Assembly: GCA_958450325.1 (NCBI GenBank)
Contig: OY288247.1
Coordinates: forward strand, 58,903,701-58,967,700
Length of the DNA stretch: 64,000 nt
Source: Agrostemma githago
Taxonomy: Eukaryota; Streptophyta; Magnoliopsida; Caryophyllales; Caryophyllaceae
Direction of reading: 5' to 3'
This document shows positions 46,001 to 59,183 of the stretch, piece after piece. The notes under the pieces were generated by a model. The model made no database searches and was not told the origin of the DNA. It worked only from the letters and a program-made list of their open reading frames with translations. The translations under genes were made by a program, and so were the position numbers. Every line of letters starts with the position of its first letter. The stretch's first letter is position 1.

Positions 46001-49000
46001 CCGAGTTCTATTTTCAATCCATGCATTTTTTGTTTTTAGTGTGTGGCTATTTCCACAAAATTGCTTTTAAGAAAACTTCAACCCACACCATTATGCACGC
46101 AAATTAATCTTTCAACCGTTGGACCATTACTATTTAATATCAATAAATTATTAAATATTTTTATAGTATTTCTTAAGAACATAGTTTCATTTGAGCACCA
46201 CATCGATCTTTCCATTAGTTCATCTTTCAATGTATTCTTTGAGCTTTTCAATTTCGATTGATTTGAGATTATCTAGAACCTTATCACCCCCTAATGCTCC
46301 CGCATCTCATGGTGTGGAGCGGAGATTAGTGTGATAGATGTAGTACGACTTCTACGCTTAAGTGATTGTGAAGTATAATTCAAGCTAAGTGGCTCTAAAT
46401 CATCTTGGAACGAAACCTCACCCTATGTAGCTTAGCTTATATAAAAATCAGCCCAAACTATTATACGTTTCGCCTTAACTACAAGAGCTACTACTTAATT
46501 TCAACCAAAAAGAAGAGTGTCTAATGCTTTGTTGCTGTATATGAATAAGGCAATTCTACAAGAACATTTATGCGTGAAAACAATAAATAAATAAATCAAT
46601 GGGGAAGGGAGATCAGCAATGAACAAAAATACGATCCAGTTTAATCATATAAATACGATACCGTACATAGTTCCAATTATACGAATTTTCGTATCAACGA
46701 TATGAATTTCCATAATATACAATACCAATTTTTTAAAACTGTATGGAATGTGAAGATCAAACAAAAATAGTAAATGGTTCTTGACATGGTTTAGTTTTAT
46801 TGAAAATATAGAAAGCAAAAACTAAGAGGAATTTGAAGTTGGAAACCATGTGAATTATCTAATCAAACCGGAGATGTCTTAGCCTAGTGGTTAAGACTTG
46901 GTACCGGGACAATAGGTCTCAGATTCGAAACCTCCATCCCCTTATATTGTAATGCTCCTAAGTGCACGCTTGGTTGTGAAACAAAAAAAATAAACAAACT
47001 CTAAATCTTCCCATATCAGTCACCCCCGCCTCTTAATCTGCCCTCACAAATCTATAAGGGCTCAAGAAAATAGTGATAAGACAGATATGAACACCAAAAA
47101 TGATTTTTTTTCCTATTATCATCAAAGTGGTTGTGATTCTTTTCCGTCAATGCCACGTTTTTTGCTCCTTCTGGATCATGATGGAATTTAGCAAAACGGC
47201 TCACTAAATTGGCGATTACTATTATAGTACAAAGGCAGTTCTCTACGCATCTTTATTTTGCATCATTCAAAACAGCCTCTTCATGTTCTAACACAAGGTA
47301 AGGGTCCGTAGATCCAACCCAATTTGCCCCCACCCCGCAATTTGTGGGAGCAATTGAGGTAATGGTGTTGTATCAGTAAAAGGGTATTGGAACAAAACAA
47401 CACGTACATAAACTAATACAAAGATTCACATGTTTGCATTTTAAATAAGGAACATCATAGTTGGTCAAGTGAGGTTAAGAGAATACCTCGCAATATCTCA
47501 GTTGCTGTAAATCCACAACAGGGGAGATTTCACTGCCATAACTGTAAATCAATAATATGATGTTCATTACATTACATAATAGCTTCGAGAAGATTAAATA
47601 AAATGCTGACAAAGTAGGTCCTACCACAGTATTTATGAGCCGGTCTTTGCATGATCTAACATCTGTACGTAAATAATTTAAACGTGCCATGATTTTTTCT
47701 CGCTCTATAACAGACTCGATAAAAAGAGCTGATAATTGGCTGGTATTTGAGTATCTGATAACAGTCCTAAATGGCTGGTAAAGCTATAGAGGCTGATACA
47801 AGGCTAATATGACCTATACTATACCAATATGATCGAACATCTGTACGTAAATAATTTAAACGTACCATGATTTTTTCTCGCTCTATAACAGACTCGATAA
47901 AAAGAGCTGATAATTGGCTGGTATTTGAGTATCTGATAACAGTCCTAAATGGCTGGTAAAGCTATACAGGCTGATACAAGGCTAATATGACCTATACTAT
48001 ACCAATATGATTTAGATGGCCATTACAAAAATGAGCCGCGATAAATCACGACACTCAATGCACCATGGGTTACAATCCAAGCAAAACCATGATATGATAC
48101 CATGGGTCTAGCGATAAGAGGTGAATGGAAAGCATAAAAACATAAAATCATACCAAACACTATGTGGAGTCTCGAGACTGGTGCCATAGATGTTGTAGAA
48201 TTTAACACTGGGAGGAACCACTGCATGGGATAATATTTCCTTAGTTTCATTCGCCCACCTAAGAATATCCGTGTTGAACGGTAGAGGGATACTCTCACCA
48301 ACGTACTCGACCTAGCAAGAAACGAAAATTCGTATAATTGAAACTATGTACGGTATCGTTGATAAGAATATTCACTTAGTTGTCGTAGCTCGTATCCGAT
48401 ACGCATCTTGTCGATACGATATGACACTTTGATACATTATTTACAAAAGTTTGCACAAATAGCCGTAACTAACAGATACGTATCGTATCAGATACTTGCA
48501 GACGAGGTCATAATAACATGAGTTTTATGAAGTTAGTGTAAACATGTTTTAGCTTTTCAAGATGAATTTCTTGATAAACTAATTTTGGGGAAAATTGATG
48601 GTATTTGGCCAAAGTTTGTAGAAAATTGTTTGTGCCAATTAGACTTGTTTGTCCAATAAATCCAAAAGGCTAATAATATTTAGTTTAATTGAATACGGAA
48701 TATTATTTTGATTAATATATTAAAACACAATTGTAACAATTATCATAACATTTTGTACTTATAAAAAAAATACATCCTCTGCTCCATTTGATTATTTACG
48801 TTTGCTATATACACGTACATCACTGCTCCTTTTGTTTTGTCCATAACTTTAGTTACGTTACTAAAAATTATATTATAAAAATTTAATATTTATAATGGAC
48901 TCGATTATACACAGTACAATTTAAACAAGATTCTACATGACTATCTTTTATCTTATACGGAGTATATGAGAAGTTATATTGAAGTTTCTCCTCACTTATA

Positions 49001-52000
49001 AATAGTTTCAAAAAAGCAAACGTAAAGAACCAAATGGAACGGAGATTGTCGGACGTGTAATCTGAAAGGATTAGAAATTCGTTTTTGATACAAATATTGA
49101 CATGAATATGAAGTTTTGTATATTGTTGCACAGTCACTAACCATAACTAGCCCGTAGTGTGTGCATGTGTGTATATATAGGGTTGAGATCCTGTCGGAAC
49201 CAAAGTGCAATAAGAACCATTGGCACCACACAAATGGGCACTCAAGCCGCCGGTTGACCGGCCCCTGTAGCAGACCGGCAGGTGCACCGGCCCCAGTGCT
49301 GGACTGGCCGGATGACTTTTTTGTGCGGTTAGTCGACAGGCCCCTATGTACCCTGCGGCCGGTTGACCGGCCAGAAGGACATAGGGGGGTCGGTCGACAG
49401 CCCAGGGTGCTTTTTTAGTTGGTTCCGAAGGTTCTTATTGAACTTCAGTTCTAACAGGATCTCACCCCTATATATATCGAATAATAATTTAGAGAATAGT
49501 TGAAAACAATTCAGAGATGAGAATTTTAATAATAAGAGATGAAAAACACTTTAGAAAGTAAGGCCAAACACCCCCTCAATGTGTAGGTATGAATTTAGGA
49601 GTGATAGTGATAGAACACTTCGTACTTCATGGTCAAAGTTAATGTGAAATCACCATTGGCACTAACCGTGTTATTTGATAGAGACTGCTTAAAGATAGTT
49701 AAACTTTCCTCTTGAGAATATGACTCCAACAGTACGCAGGAATTCCCATCGTTGTCATTCCTCTCCCTCCAGATTTCAAGATTAGGATGATGTTGCCAAT
49801 TAAATTTGTGACAACCCATCAATTCATATATTGAAGGGCACTCAATGAGCTGTAAATATAAAAAACAGCAAAATCAGACAATAAATGGATACTTCCACAG
49901 TATGAAAGAGTGTACATAGAACATCCAGAAACGAGGAGGGTGTATGAAATAACTTGTGAACCACAAAAAAATATGACTTCAAGATTCAGATTCAAATAAT
50001 TAGTAGAATAAATATAAAGTAGTTGAGCTAACTCAGCCCAGACATAAAAGTTATCTAGTACTAATAACCAAACATCAACGAGACAACAACAATACCAGAA
50101 CACCAGAAGCTATTCTGTCCTATCTTAATAGTTAGCACTAGCAGGCTTGGTAACAGATAAAAATCTACACTATTACAATAACAACTCATTAGGGGGTCAG
50201 CATGAACATTGCAAATTTACTTAATTTCCTTAATATACTGACTTGATATAGACTTGAGTTCTCCTGATTCCCAGTCAAATAATAGTAACAAGAAAGTGAA
50301 CTCTAGTTCTATATAAAACAGTTTATGCTTCCTTTAATACTTGGTCAAATATAAATATGAAGCAGTAGTGCAGTACAAAACAGGTCACGCCAAAAACTAA
50401 CATGTCTGGTGATTGTTAGACATCTAGCTGCCAATTGACAGGAGAAATAAAACTAGAGAAGCAATTTATCTCACATATAACCGTTAGTAATACGTGATTT
50501 ATAAAACTGATCACTGACATTTCATTTAAATGAGAGAACATTTATTTACCACATTAGATGATAAGGAGTACAAGACACGATGTCCTCTAGGGAAAACCAT
50601 GGCTGAGGCCTGAAGGTAGGGAATAGGGATGAACAGAATATCGATAGATCAAAATAAGTACAACGAAAGCTTTCCCCCAAAGCACGATGTACATTATTTT
50701 AGATAACCACATGATCATCAACTTTATTTTAAAAGAAATTCATTACTTTAAAAAAAATATTGCCATGCAAGAAGGTACGAAAGAAGACTTCCTCACCTTA
50801 CCTTCTTGAACGTAACATAGTAGACTCGAAGCTGGCGCACAATTAGTAAAAGGAAAAGAAATCTTATTCAATCCCATAAGATTACAGACACAATTGACCA
50901 TTACTTTTATGGCCGGGCCTTACGCCACCTTACCTACGCAAAATTCAAACTTCCTCCTTTCCATTTTCTTTTTTACATTTTCTTTTTGGGCACTATTAAT
51001 AAGTGAGTAGAATCGTCACTATATCTTCTACTCCCTCCATTTTTTAATGTTCCACCCATATGCTTTTTGGCTTTTTGCACAATTCTTAAGGAAAAACAAT
51101 AAAAAATGAAAATGGGAGAGAAGTTGATACAAGTGGGTCATAGTAGAAAGTATCAAAAAATGAAGATGTGGGAGACTAATATGGAAAGAATACAAATGGG
51201 ATGAACATTAAAAAAAGACCCAAAGTGGAAAATGGGGTGAACATTAAAAAATGGAGGGAGTAATATATAAGATAAAAGATAGTAATGTGAGATCTTGTTT
51301 AATTGTCTAATTGAGTGCGTTATAAATATCAAATTTTATAATTTTTAGAAATATGTAATTAAAAATATGGACAAAAGAAAATGTGCCTTGGCAAGTGTGA
51401 AAAAACAAATGTATAGAATCAAATGGAACGGAGGGAGTATATAGAGATTGCTTAAAGATTATTCTTGGAATATAAACGTTTTTTCCCAATTTTTCCTACT
51501 CTATGAAAATAAAGCAAAACATGTTTGGGTGAACACAATTAACTTCTTCCATGTACAAATATTGTGATGAAACTTCCTATGAAGTTATGCAGAATGTGCT
51601 ATAGACCAATCAAACAGCATCCACTCGGTTTTTGAGTATGAATTTCAAATCTTGTAAAGTCGTTCGGCCAACCAAACAGCTTCCACTAAGTCGTTCACTA
51701 TGAAATCCACATTTTATCATCTACTCGATTGTTGGATGTTGAATTATAGGTCGTATACAAACCATACCGCCTTAAATCGTGATTTTATAAAAATATTTTT
51801 AAAAAATGAAAAACCTTTTAAGCTAAAAGGTCACTTGTTGAGAAGAATAGGACAAATTATACAATTGGGGATAGTATTCCAAAAGTAAGTCCGTTTGACA
51901 AGAAAGGAAAGGAAGTCTAACTATGTCAAAAAGAGAGCGATATATGAGATTTTACACCCATCTTTACCATTTTCCTCAATAAAACTGAAGCAAACTCACA

Positions 52001-55000
52001 ATTAACTACGGATGAATAAAGGATTCTTATTCTCATTAAAATTGCACTAGTTTGGGCAGATAATCCAATGTTCATCAATGGCCCTTTAAATACTTCTGTT
52101 TTAGGCTTTCCAAACAAAATAAACCCATAGGCTTCCAAACCATCTGAGAACTCAGACCTGTAACTTTATGATGTTGCAGTACTGCCTTTGTTTAGATTTT
52201 TCAAAATGAATACAGAATATCTTTACCTAACCACAATACCTTCTCTAGCTCACTTCAAATATTACAATGGTAAGGCAAATATGGTCAAGATTAAGTAGTT
52301 TAAAAGAGAAAAGGTTTGATCGTATCTACTACCTACATTGAATCTAAACCACGTGTCACGTTGACTAGGTTTATGTGTCAAAAAGAGGTGCATGTCCATG
52401 CGTTGACTCACCATTTTCAAATAAATTCATTATGTTAATTTAAATATGAAGCATCCAATTGGAAGCTAAAGGAAAGATGACGCCTGGCCAACAAGGCTAG
52501 GACAAAAAACAAAACAAAGAATCCGAAAAGATGAGAGGCTAAGAGCTATAGTTGAGCAACAGAAAAATTAATTTCACTCCATCAATTTGATGGCACATCC
52601 GCACAAGAACACGTATCAAAATTGTAAAATTGAATAGTTGAGACAGTGACAAACCAATCAAGTTCAGTTCATCAATTTGACGGCACATCCGCACAAGAGC
52701 TCAGGTCACATCAAAATTGGCAGATTAAAACAAGTGTGGGCTAATGACGGCGTAGAGATCACAAATAAACAAAACAAGGTAAAGAATTTAAGGAAGAATT
52801 GATAGCATACCAGCTGGTGCATGCTCCATTTCGATATAAAGAGGTTCTGCTCCCATCCGTCAACAAATGAACAACCATTCAGCAAAGCAGATGTGACATA
52901 TCCAGGAGCACCTACGAACACATAGATGTTAGTTTTGCACTATTTTTTTCTGTGCTAGAATATAAAACATGGGAAAACCCTGTTAAAGGATAGTCATAGT
53001 AACAGGTACTCATGATAACAAATTCTATCTTCCCATGATTGTTTAAAGACACATGTCTACTATTCAACTGGAAGGAACAATGCTGATCCAACTAGCTCCT
53101 AATTTGTTCTTGTTCTACCAGTATAAATACCGGACATTAGGAGGAAAGACGAAGAGGAGTCCTCATATGCAAAATAAGAAAGATGACCAGTTCCATCGCA
53201 TAAATGAAACTGGGATACCCTTGTCAGCAAGCATCCTATAGTTTAGCCCATAAAGAGTCTACACAAACAACCCCTGTCCAATCATAAACCAGCTCCTACT
53301 TCTTTAAGAGGCCGACTATTTAAGGATATCCATACATTCCATTTCTGGTTTGTCCAGAACTGATTGGTCTAGAACTCTAGATGGTAAAACTACAACGTCA
53401 CTCTCAGTCAGAACGTAAACAAATGTGAGGTCAAAATAATTTAAAATATGCCTTTGAGGCATTTCAATTAAAGGTGAAACTTTTAAGGGTGGATGAGAAT
53501 CCTAGTTACAGAATTCATGGACTGGGATCCTTCAAGCATGAGCTTTAAATGTCTTGTAGAAAAGTAATAAGGAAAGAAAAAAAAAAGGTTTACTAAGATA
53601 ATAGAAAAGGATGGCGAAAATGCAGATTGCCAATAGCCCAATACAGCTTTTAATTGTTTCGATTAGTTACTGGGTTACTTTGTTTACAGAAAGTTATGGT
53701 CAGGATTTTTGGATATTGTGAGTCATTGGAATACTTGTTGGTAACTTCATCAATGAGACAATGAATAACTCATCACAAGCCAGGAATGATTACACTTGCC
53801 TTGAAAAGGAGCAGAAATCGCTATCCAGTTCTGAACATACTTCTCAAAAACCTACATAAACATTGGTATAGTGAGACTTCCAACTTTAGAACAAAAATTG
53901 CATAACCAACCAATTGTGTTGACATTTGAGGGAAAAAAAATACTATAAAAGATTTCTTACATCAGCATGCAAAGACATGAAACATTTCACAAGAATTCCA
54001 CCCATGGAATGGCTAATCAAGTTTATCCGTTTTCCACCAGATGCAGTGTACACAGCCTCTAACTTTTCGGCAAAATGATCCATAGTTTCCTTCAGCCTGA
54101 ATTTGTACAAACAAAAAAAAATCAATCATATCACAATGTCTAAATTATGGAAGAATGTGATATCAGGATCAATTCATAACTTCTACATTTTCTATACTCA
54201 GTTTCAAAAGCCCTGCCTTTTGTGATTTTTGTTCAAAGCTCCGACCTTTTGTAATTTCTTTTTTATAACTTGTACCTTCTTTGGAATGCTTGGTGTGAAC
54301 AAAAAACAGTAGGGGTGAGTTATGGATGGCTAGTCAAATTTGACAAGGAAAAAAGGCCCAAAGAAGACACAGCCCTTTAAAAAAAACTACCTATATGATT
54401 AATACAGAAGCCGAGTGAATGTGGCCTTAGATGACATGCAAACGAAATTTCAATCACCATTGCTTCACTCAAGGTATCCAATTCCGTTTCTTTTTTCTCC
54501 ACTGTTATACTACTAACATATACCATAAACATCTAATGCTCAAAATTAAACGGCCACTTGTCACTCTGCCACAATATACACAATTGATTGATTCATGCAT
54601 GAGGTTTATTTCTTTAGTATCTCAGATATCTCCTTGAAGTTTCCAACGGCCTGTTAGTTTACCTGTTACTTTGCCGAAAATCATATCCAAAACCAAACAG
54701 CGTTTTCCCTTCCTGATATCCCCATTTGATCATTTCTGTTATCATGTCATGGAAGTAATAAAAAGACTCCCTTCCAATGATCTGCAGAAAAATAAAAGAA
54801 AATGAGATGACGATCTCACATATAGAGTTGTCTACAGGCAAATCTTTAATTTAATCACTGATGAATACATGAGAACAGTCACACTCTCCTGTAGTAAAGA
54901 GATCGGACACATTCAAATTTGAGTAGTTTCATCAACTTTTGGGACAAAGGGAATGTATCAAACACCCATCTACAAAAGAATCAATTGTACCCTCCAATTA

Positions 55001-57034
55001 AACCAAATTTAATTTGTCCTGATAGCGGAGGGTAATAAAGAAATGTTATCATGGTGTAAAAACTGGGTTGAGCCTTTCATACATTATTAGTTGTTATGGA
55101 CTCATGGCCCTATCTCAATCGTCTTGCCACAAGTGCGGTCAATACCACCTCAAAATAGTCTAAGAAAACCCAAGCATCAACTTTATCCACTGATATTTTC
55201 TTGTTTTGGATGCTTGTCACCTATATTATGATGGTACATCTAACTCCATAAAACGTGAACATATTCTGTAGACAGATGCAAATCAGTACTCTGATATGGT
55301 TCTAACAGATATGAGTCATGACAAACCAACTAGGAGGAGCACAAAGGAAGGGAAAAAATCAGTTTCTTCTAGCTGCCGAGGACAACATACCACATCGGGG
55401 TCTAGGACATCAATTGCATACAGTCCATACCGAGGGTCCAAAGACAGTGTTTTACCTGTCCATTAAATGCAATAAAAATAACATCAAAAAAGGTTACGAT
55501 TGATAAGAACATTGCAAGAAAGATGAAGCATTTCATAATGGAATACATAAACACGAGGGTACAGAAAATGAAATATTTTTTATATTATAACAACCAATCA
55601 GGGATCAACACCAAAAGAACAGTTTATCTACTGACCAGCTTCAGTCCTAAATTTATTGGGACCCCTCCTCTCCCCTAATGCTAACAGGCCTAACTGTCTT
55701 CGTTGATCCAAAAGGAAGGTAAAATGTTCATGGAAACAAAGGTGATAAAGAGAGCAGCACAAGATGGTAATTCCCAAGGAGAAAAGCCACACTTCCATCA
55801 GCTAATGCTAGATTTCTGTTTTTGACCCCCATAAAGGGACCAGTTGAACTTGTGCACACTACACCAACTCGACTATAATGTAACATACATATAATTCCGC
55901 TTGTGGAGTTACCAAATTGCCAACTTAGACATTTGAAGTTATGGAAGCAATAAATAGGAAGCCCAACTTTCGACCTCAGTCATCCAAAGTATAAATAACT
56001 TCAAGGACATCCATGTTTTCAAGAAGAACACGCCTCGAAAGAAACCAAAAGGCCAGTAGCAAAGAGCTCTAATATATCTACATTGTACCCATGATACAAA
56101 GTGAAAAACTGGTAGCAGCCAAGAAGACACAGTTTCAGAAAGTCTCGGATCTATTGTAATATCTGTAACAGTAGCACCCAATGGTAACAAAATCTTCATG
56201 TTTGTAGTCTATGTTCAACCTCATATTCTCTTTTATGTCACAGACACATGCACAATTTACACAAGCGCAACTTATACGCACCTTCTACGGGCCATTACAG
56301 CAACTTATAAATACCTTTGTATGGGACATTTAGATGATCTAATGGCAGTTACATAACACAACAACCTCATTTGTTAACCCTTTATTATGTACTACTCCGT
56401 ATCTATCATCCACTAGACAACCATAAATCAGTGAATAACAAAGAGTTTATGAGCGTGCCATAGATGCAGAGATTGCAGGGCTATCATGGCGTAGCAAGGC
56501 TCTAGGCGATAGTTTCCTTGATGATCAGGATTTACAATGCTGGGGATCGAACTGCAATAAATGCATTCGCTTCTAATCCATCAAATCCCAACTTCCATCT
56601 GTGCTAAAGTGGTAACAGTCGTATAAGTGATCTACCTACCTAGAGTCAAAACTAAGAAACCATGAAACAAGACGTAATTCCTTCGTCACCTTTGATTTCA
56701 GTTGACACAACCCTAATCGAATTCCCTCTGACAATCAGCAGAAGAACTGCAATTTGGTGAAGAAAGAAGAAAGAAGGAAAAGAAAGACAATAGTACCAGT
56801 TTGGGGATCGAATCGGGACCAAAGCTTATTGCGAAACTTGGAATCGGCGCCGAAGATACGGACCCAGACGCGATCGGTGCGGCCGTCTGCATCGACGGCT
56901 TCGAGGATGGAACCGGCGATGCCTGGGACGAGAAGAACGGGGTCGAGGTTAGGGTCCACAAAGGGTTCAGGCTTCTTGAGGAGTTTAAGCCACATCTCTA
57001 GTGCTTCCGCCACGCTTTCTAGACGAACCACCAT
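43090..57034 (-). CDS. LCAT4: Lecithin:cholesterol acyltransferase-like 4 (phospholipase A type), 11 exons, 495 residues
   Basis: Exons in transcript order: 57034-56797, 55455-55391, 54781-54663, 54096-53961, 53851-53800, 52911-52811, 49849-49667, 48311-48154, 47541-47487, 45437-45384, 43416-43090. All junctions keep frame; introns are GT-AG except intron 5 (GC-AG). The product is an alpha/beta hydrolase. The family acts on phospholipids as a soluble phospholipase A. Residues ~29-45 carry NLDPVLLVPGIAGSILEAV. The nucleophile is Ser171 in SHSMGG, the acid is Asp in VDGDGTV (376-382), and the base is His403 in EHRGIL. Other family blocks are GKTLFGFGYDFRQSN, GWEQNLFISKWSMHQL and YNIYGTSLETPHS. 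There is no signal peptide or membrane segment, so cytosol is likely. It is shorter than the ~535-residue Arabidopsis protein, mainly at the C-terminus. The frame is intact. Confidence 0.93.
45438..47486 (-). other. Intron 9 of the LCAT4-like gene
   Basis: AT-rich, with a SINE at ~46868-46993. Around 45940-46020 a degenerate tRNA-like stretch (TTAGCACAGTTGGAAAG followed by CCCGAGTTC) may be another old SINE. No ORF of note. Confidence 0.6.
46868..46993 (+). mobile_element. tRNA-derived SINE in intron 9
   Basis: An A box (AGCCTAGTGGTTAAG, 46881-46895) and a B box (AGATTCGAAACC, 46921-46932) are spaced 25 bases apart as in a Pol III promoter. An A-rich tail (46982-46993) follows. Target duplications were not resolved. 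It lies antisense to the host gene. Confidence 0.65.
47651..48011. repeat. 178-bp tandem duplication in intron 8
   Basis: 47651-47828 is repeated at 47829-48011 with only a few substitutions (GATCTAAC/GATCGAAC, CGTGCC/CGTACC, TATAGAGG/TATACAGG). The copies share ATGATC at the junction. The duplication is young and ends ~140 bases from the exon 8 donor. Confidence 0.95.
48777..49044. mobile_element. Stowaway-like MITE, degenerate, in intron 7
   Basis: The left end CTGCTCCATTTGATTATTTACGTTTGC pairs imperfectly with the right end GCAAACGTAAAGAACCAAATGGAACGG. Interior motifs (ACTATCTTTTATCTTATACG) recur near 51262-51300, where a partial relative ends in GGAACGGAGGGAGTA. Target duplications are unclear. 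Confidence 0.5.
49180..49468. mobile_element. MITE with ~45-bp inverted ends and internal palindromes, in intron 7
   Basis: The left end GGGTTGAGATCCTGTCGGAA and the reverse complement of the right end (GGGGTGAGATCCTGTTAGAA) match and continue to AATAAGAACC. A TATATATA duplication is present on both sides (49172-49179 and 49469-49476). It is probably a Mutator- or hAT-type element. The GC-rich middle (49240-49410) carries several GCCGGTTGACCGGC-type palindromes. No coding capacity. Confidence 0.8.
51031..51260. mobile_element. Stowaway MITE in intron 6 (230 bp)
   Basis: Ends are CTCCCTCCATTTTTTAATGT and its inverse ACATTAAAAAATGGAGGGAG, with TA on both sides (51029-51030 and 51261-51262). 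This is the classic Stowaway (Tc1/mariner) terminus and TA target. A second truncated relative follows at ~51299-51440. Confidence 0.92.
52912..53799 (-). other. Intron 5 of the LCAT4-like gene, GC-AG type
   Basis: On the minus strand exon 5 ends CTCCTTTTCAAG at 53800 and the intron starts GCAAGTGTAA. The acceptor is TTCGTAG before 52911. Only this donor restores the conserved PF(Q/R)GAPGY frame. The next GT (in AAGTGT) would shift the frame. GC donors normally have strong flanking matches, and AAG/GCAAGT has exactly that context. Confidence 0.85.
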
Positions 57035-57286
57035 GAATGATGAATGATGAATGATGAGCTTGATTGATGTCTACTCCCTAGGAGTCAACGTCAATATTAG
57101 AGATTTTTGAGGGATGAAGTTTGAAGATGGTGATTATTTTTTCCACGGATAAGACTTGGGGTTCAGTATTTGATACTCCCTAGGAACTCGCGTGTAAATA
57201 TGACCCATCTATAAAATCAAGTTTTTTCGTAAAATAAATTAATTCTAATGTACACGAAATAAGATGATCAACTGACGATGAGGTAG
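57035..57286 (-). other. Upstream flank of the LCAT4-like gene
   Basis: This contains the expected 5'UTR and promoter of the minus-strand gene. Just outside the ATG is a short repeat of ATGAATG (57032-57056). No convincing TATA box was identified. Confidence 0.4.
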
Positions 57287-57924
57287 TATAATTTTTCGAT
57301 CTAATAATTTAACTATTTTATATTTTCGTATTTTCCAAGAATTTGGGTTATAATATATGATCATTACCGTATCGTATTTTAATTGTTTCGATGTGAGATA
57401 ATTTTAAGTTTGTAGTCTTGTGTTATAATATATAATCATTACCGTATCGTATTTTAATTGTTTCGATGTGAGATAATTTTAAGTTTGTAGTCTTATTAAG
57501 ATATTTGGTTGATATTTAAAAACAATCCTCATCATAATTTTTCATATTATTAGTCTTATTTATAATATAGAATTTAATCACCTTATTATAATTTTTTTAT
57601 TTAAAATCTTATAGTCTTGAAATCTTTTTTTAAACTAAAAAGATTTTTGTTTGATGAAACTTTATAATTTTTCGAATGTGCGATAGTTTTACTTAGTTTA
57701 TAGTCTTAATATATTTTTAAGACTCAAAATATTTTTGGTTAATATATAAGAGCACATGATTACTCTTATTTATAAATATAAAGTTTCACCACCTTATTAT
57801 AATTTGTAGTCTTATTAAGAGACTTTTAAGACTTAAAAAGTTTTTTTTATACTTAATAATGAATGATTAGGCTTATTTATAATATAAAATTCATCAACTT
57901 ATCATAATTTTTCGATGTGGGATA
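57287..57924 (-). repeat. AT-rich repeat array with TCCCACATCG-like motifs, part 1
   Basis: TTCGATGTGAGATAATTTTA-type motifs recur near 57388, 57462, 57677 and 57911. Two adjacent ~74-bp units (CATTACCGTATCGTATTTTA at ~57362 and ~57436) are nearly identical. The same family lies in the opposite orientation at 22440-23110. No transcript could be assigned. Confidence 0.7.
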
Positions 57925-57933
57925 TATAATTTA

Positions 57934-59174
57934 GGGAAAATTGATACTTTATACCCTTGATAACTTTGATTTTCAAACTTTATACCTCATGTAATTTTCT
58001 TTCAAAACGTATACCTATTTATTCTATTAATCCCATAATCAATACCTAATGTTATTTCCGTCAAAAAAATCAACGGAATGAGTCTAAAATGACTCTTTTA
58101 CCCTTGCTAAAAAATTAATTCCCCATCTCAATATCTCATACACTTTCATTTTTCCAACTTTCTTTTGTACGGAGTTAGAGTATCATGAATGTATCTATGA
58201 TTCGATGAAAACACCCTAACTCAAAAAAAGTTCCAGAAAATTTAAACCCTAATTTAATCTAATTGTCATAATCTAATGAATTCAACCCAAATCTTCTACT
58301 CCCTACATCAATCCCCGCATTACAGTAGCAATTTTGATTGAATTTCTTCCTCCGCATCACAGGTTCGATATTGTAATGATGCTACAGATTTATACTCCGT
58401 AATTGGAGATGAAAGCACAAAAGTTTTGATTGACAAGAATGAGTGGTGGTGGCATCCAAATGATTCATACCAACTTTTATCCAATTTAATTAGTTACCAC
58501 TTACCAACAGCACAAATAATTATGGACACCGGCACGTATGATGAGAAATTGAGAACAAAGTTGATTGGGATTTGGGATAGTGGTAATTGAGCGAAATCTG
58601 GAAAACTAAAATAATTATACAAACTAAAATAATCTGGAAATCTGGACTGGGATTAGGATTTGGGATTTGAGAACAAATAATATACAAACAATTTTTAATT
58701 GAAATCTGGAAAACTAAAATCTGAAAAATCCTAAATTTTTTATTGAGATTTGAACAAAACAGATTTACAATTACAAATGGATAATCAATCAATAATGATT
58801 GAAACACTAGGTAGATAAAATTCCATGCGTTAACTTGTGATTTACAAACTGAAACAAGAAGTTGAAAAAAAATGAAGAGAAAAAGTTATGGGATGAAGAT
58901 GAAGATGAAGATGAAGAAGATGAACATGAAGCACACTTGATGATGAATGACTTGATGGGGGTGTCTAGGTGAGGGGTATAATTGGAAAGGAAATATGAAA
59001 ATTTTAATTAGAATGTTATGACTGACGGTTTTCGTTAATATTTTGACGGAAATAAGATTGAGGTATTAATTACGTAATTATTAGAATAAGTAGGTATAAG
59101 ATTCGAAAGAAAATTACGTAAGGTATAAAGTTTGAAAATCAAAGTTATTGAGGGTATAAAATATCAATTTTCCC
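57934..59174. mobile_element. Non-autonomous Mutator-like element (1241 bp)
   Basis: The perfect 9-bp duplication TATAATTTA (57925-57933 and 59175-59183) flanks an element opening GGGAAAATTGATACTTTA. Its other end is the inverse. Inverted ends extend ~140 bp with roughly 85 percent identity. Long ends and a 9-bp target fit the Mutator superfamily. The interior has a GATGAA-rich stretch (58885-58925) but no transposase. It inserted into the repeat array. Confidence 0.9.
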
Positions 59175-59183
59175 TATAATTTA

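Noticed and set aside
45875..46020. Possible second SINE or transposase remnant in intron 9
   Set aside because: A box-like and B box-like strings are too degenerate and no tail or target duplication was found.
46881..46932. Candidate tRNA gene
   Set aside because: A and B boxes are present, but there is no cloverleaf, anticodon arm or acceptor stem pairing, and an A-rich tail follows: a SINE fits better.
56713..57047. Overlapping ORFs on both strands at the LCAT4 first exon
   Set aside because: Only the minus-strand frame from 57034 carries the LCAT family sequence and splices in frame; the others are GC-rich shadows.
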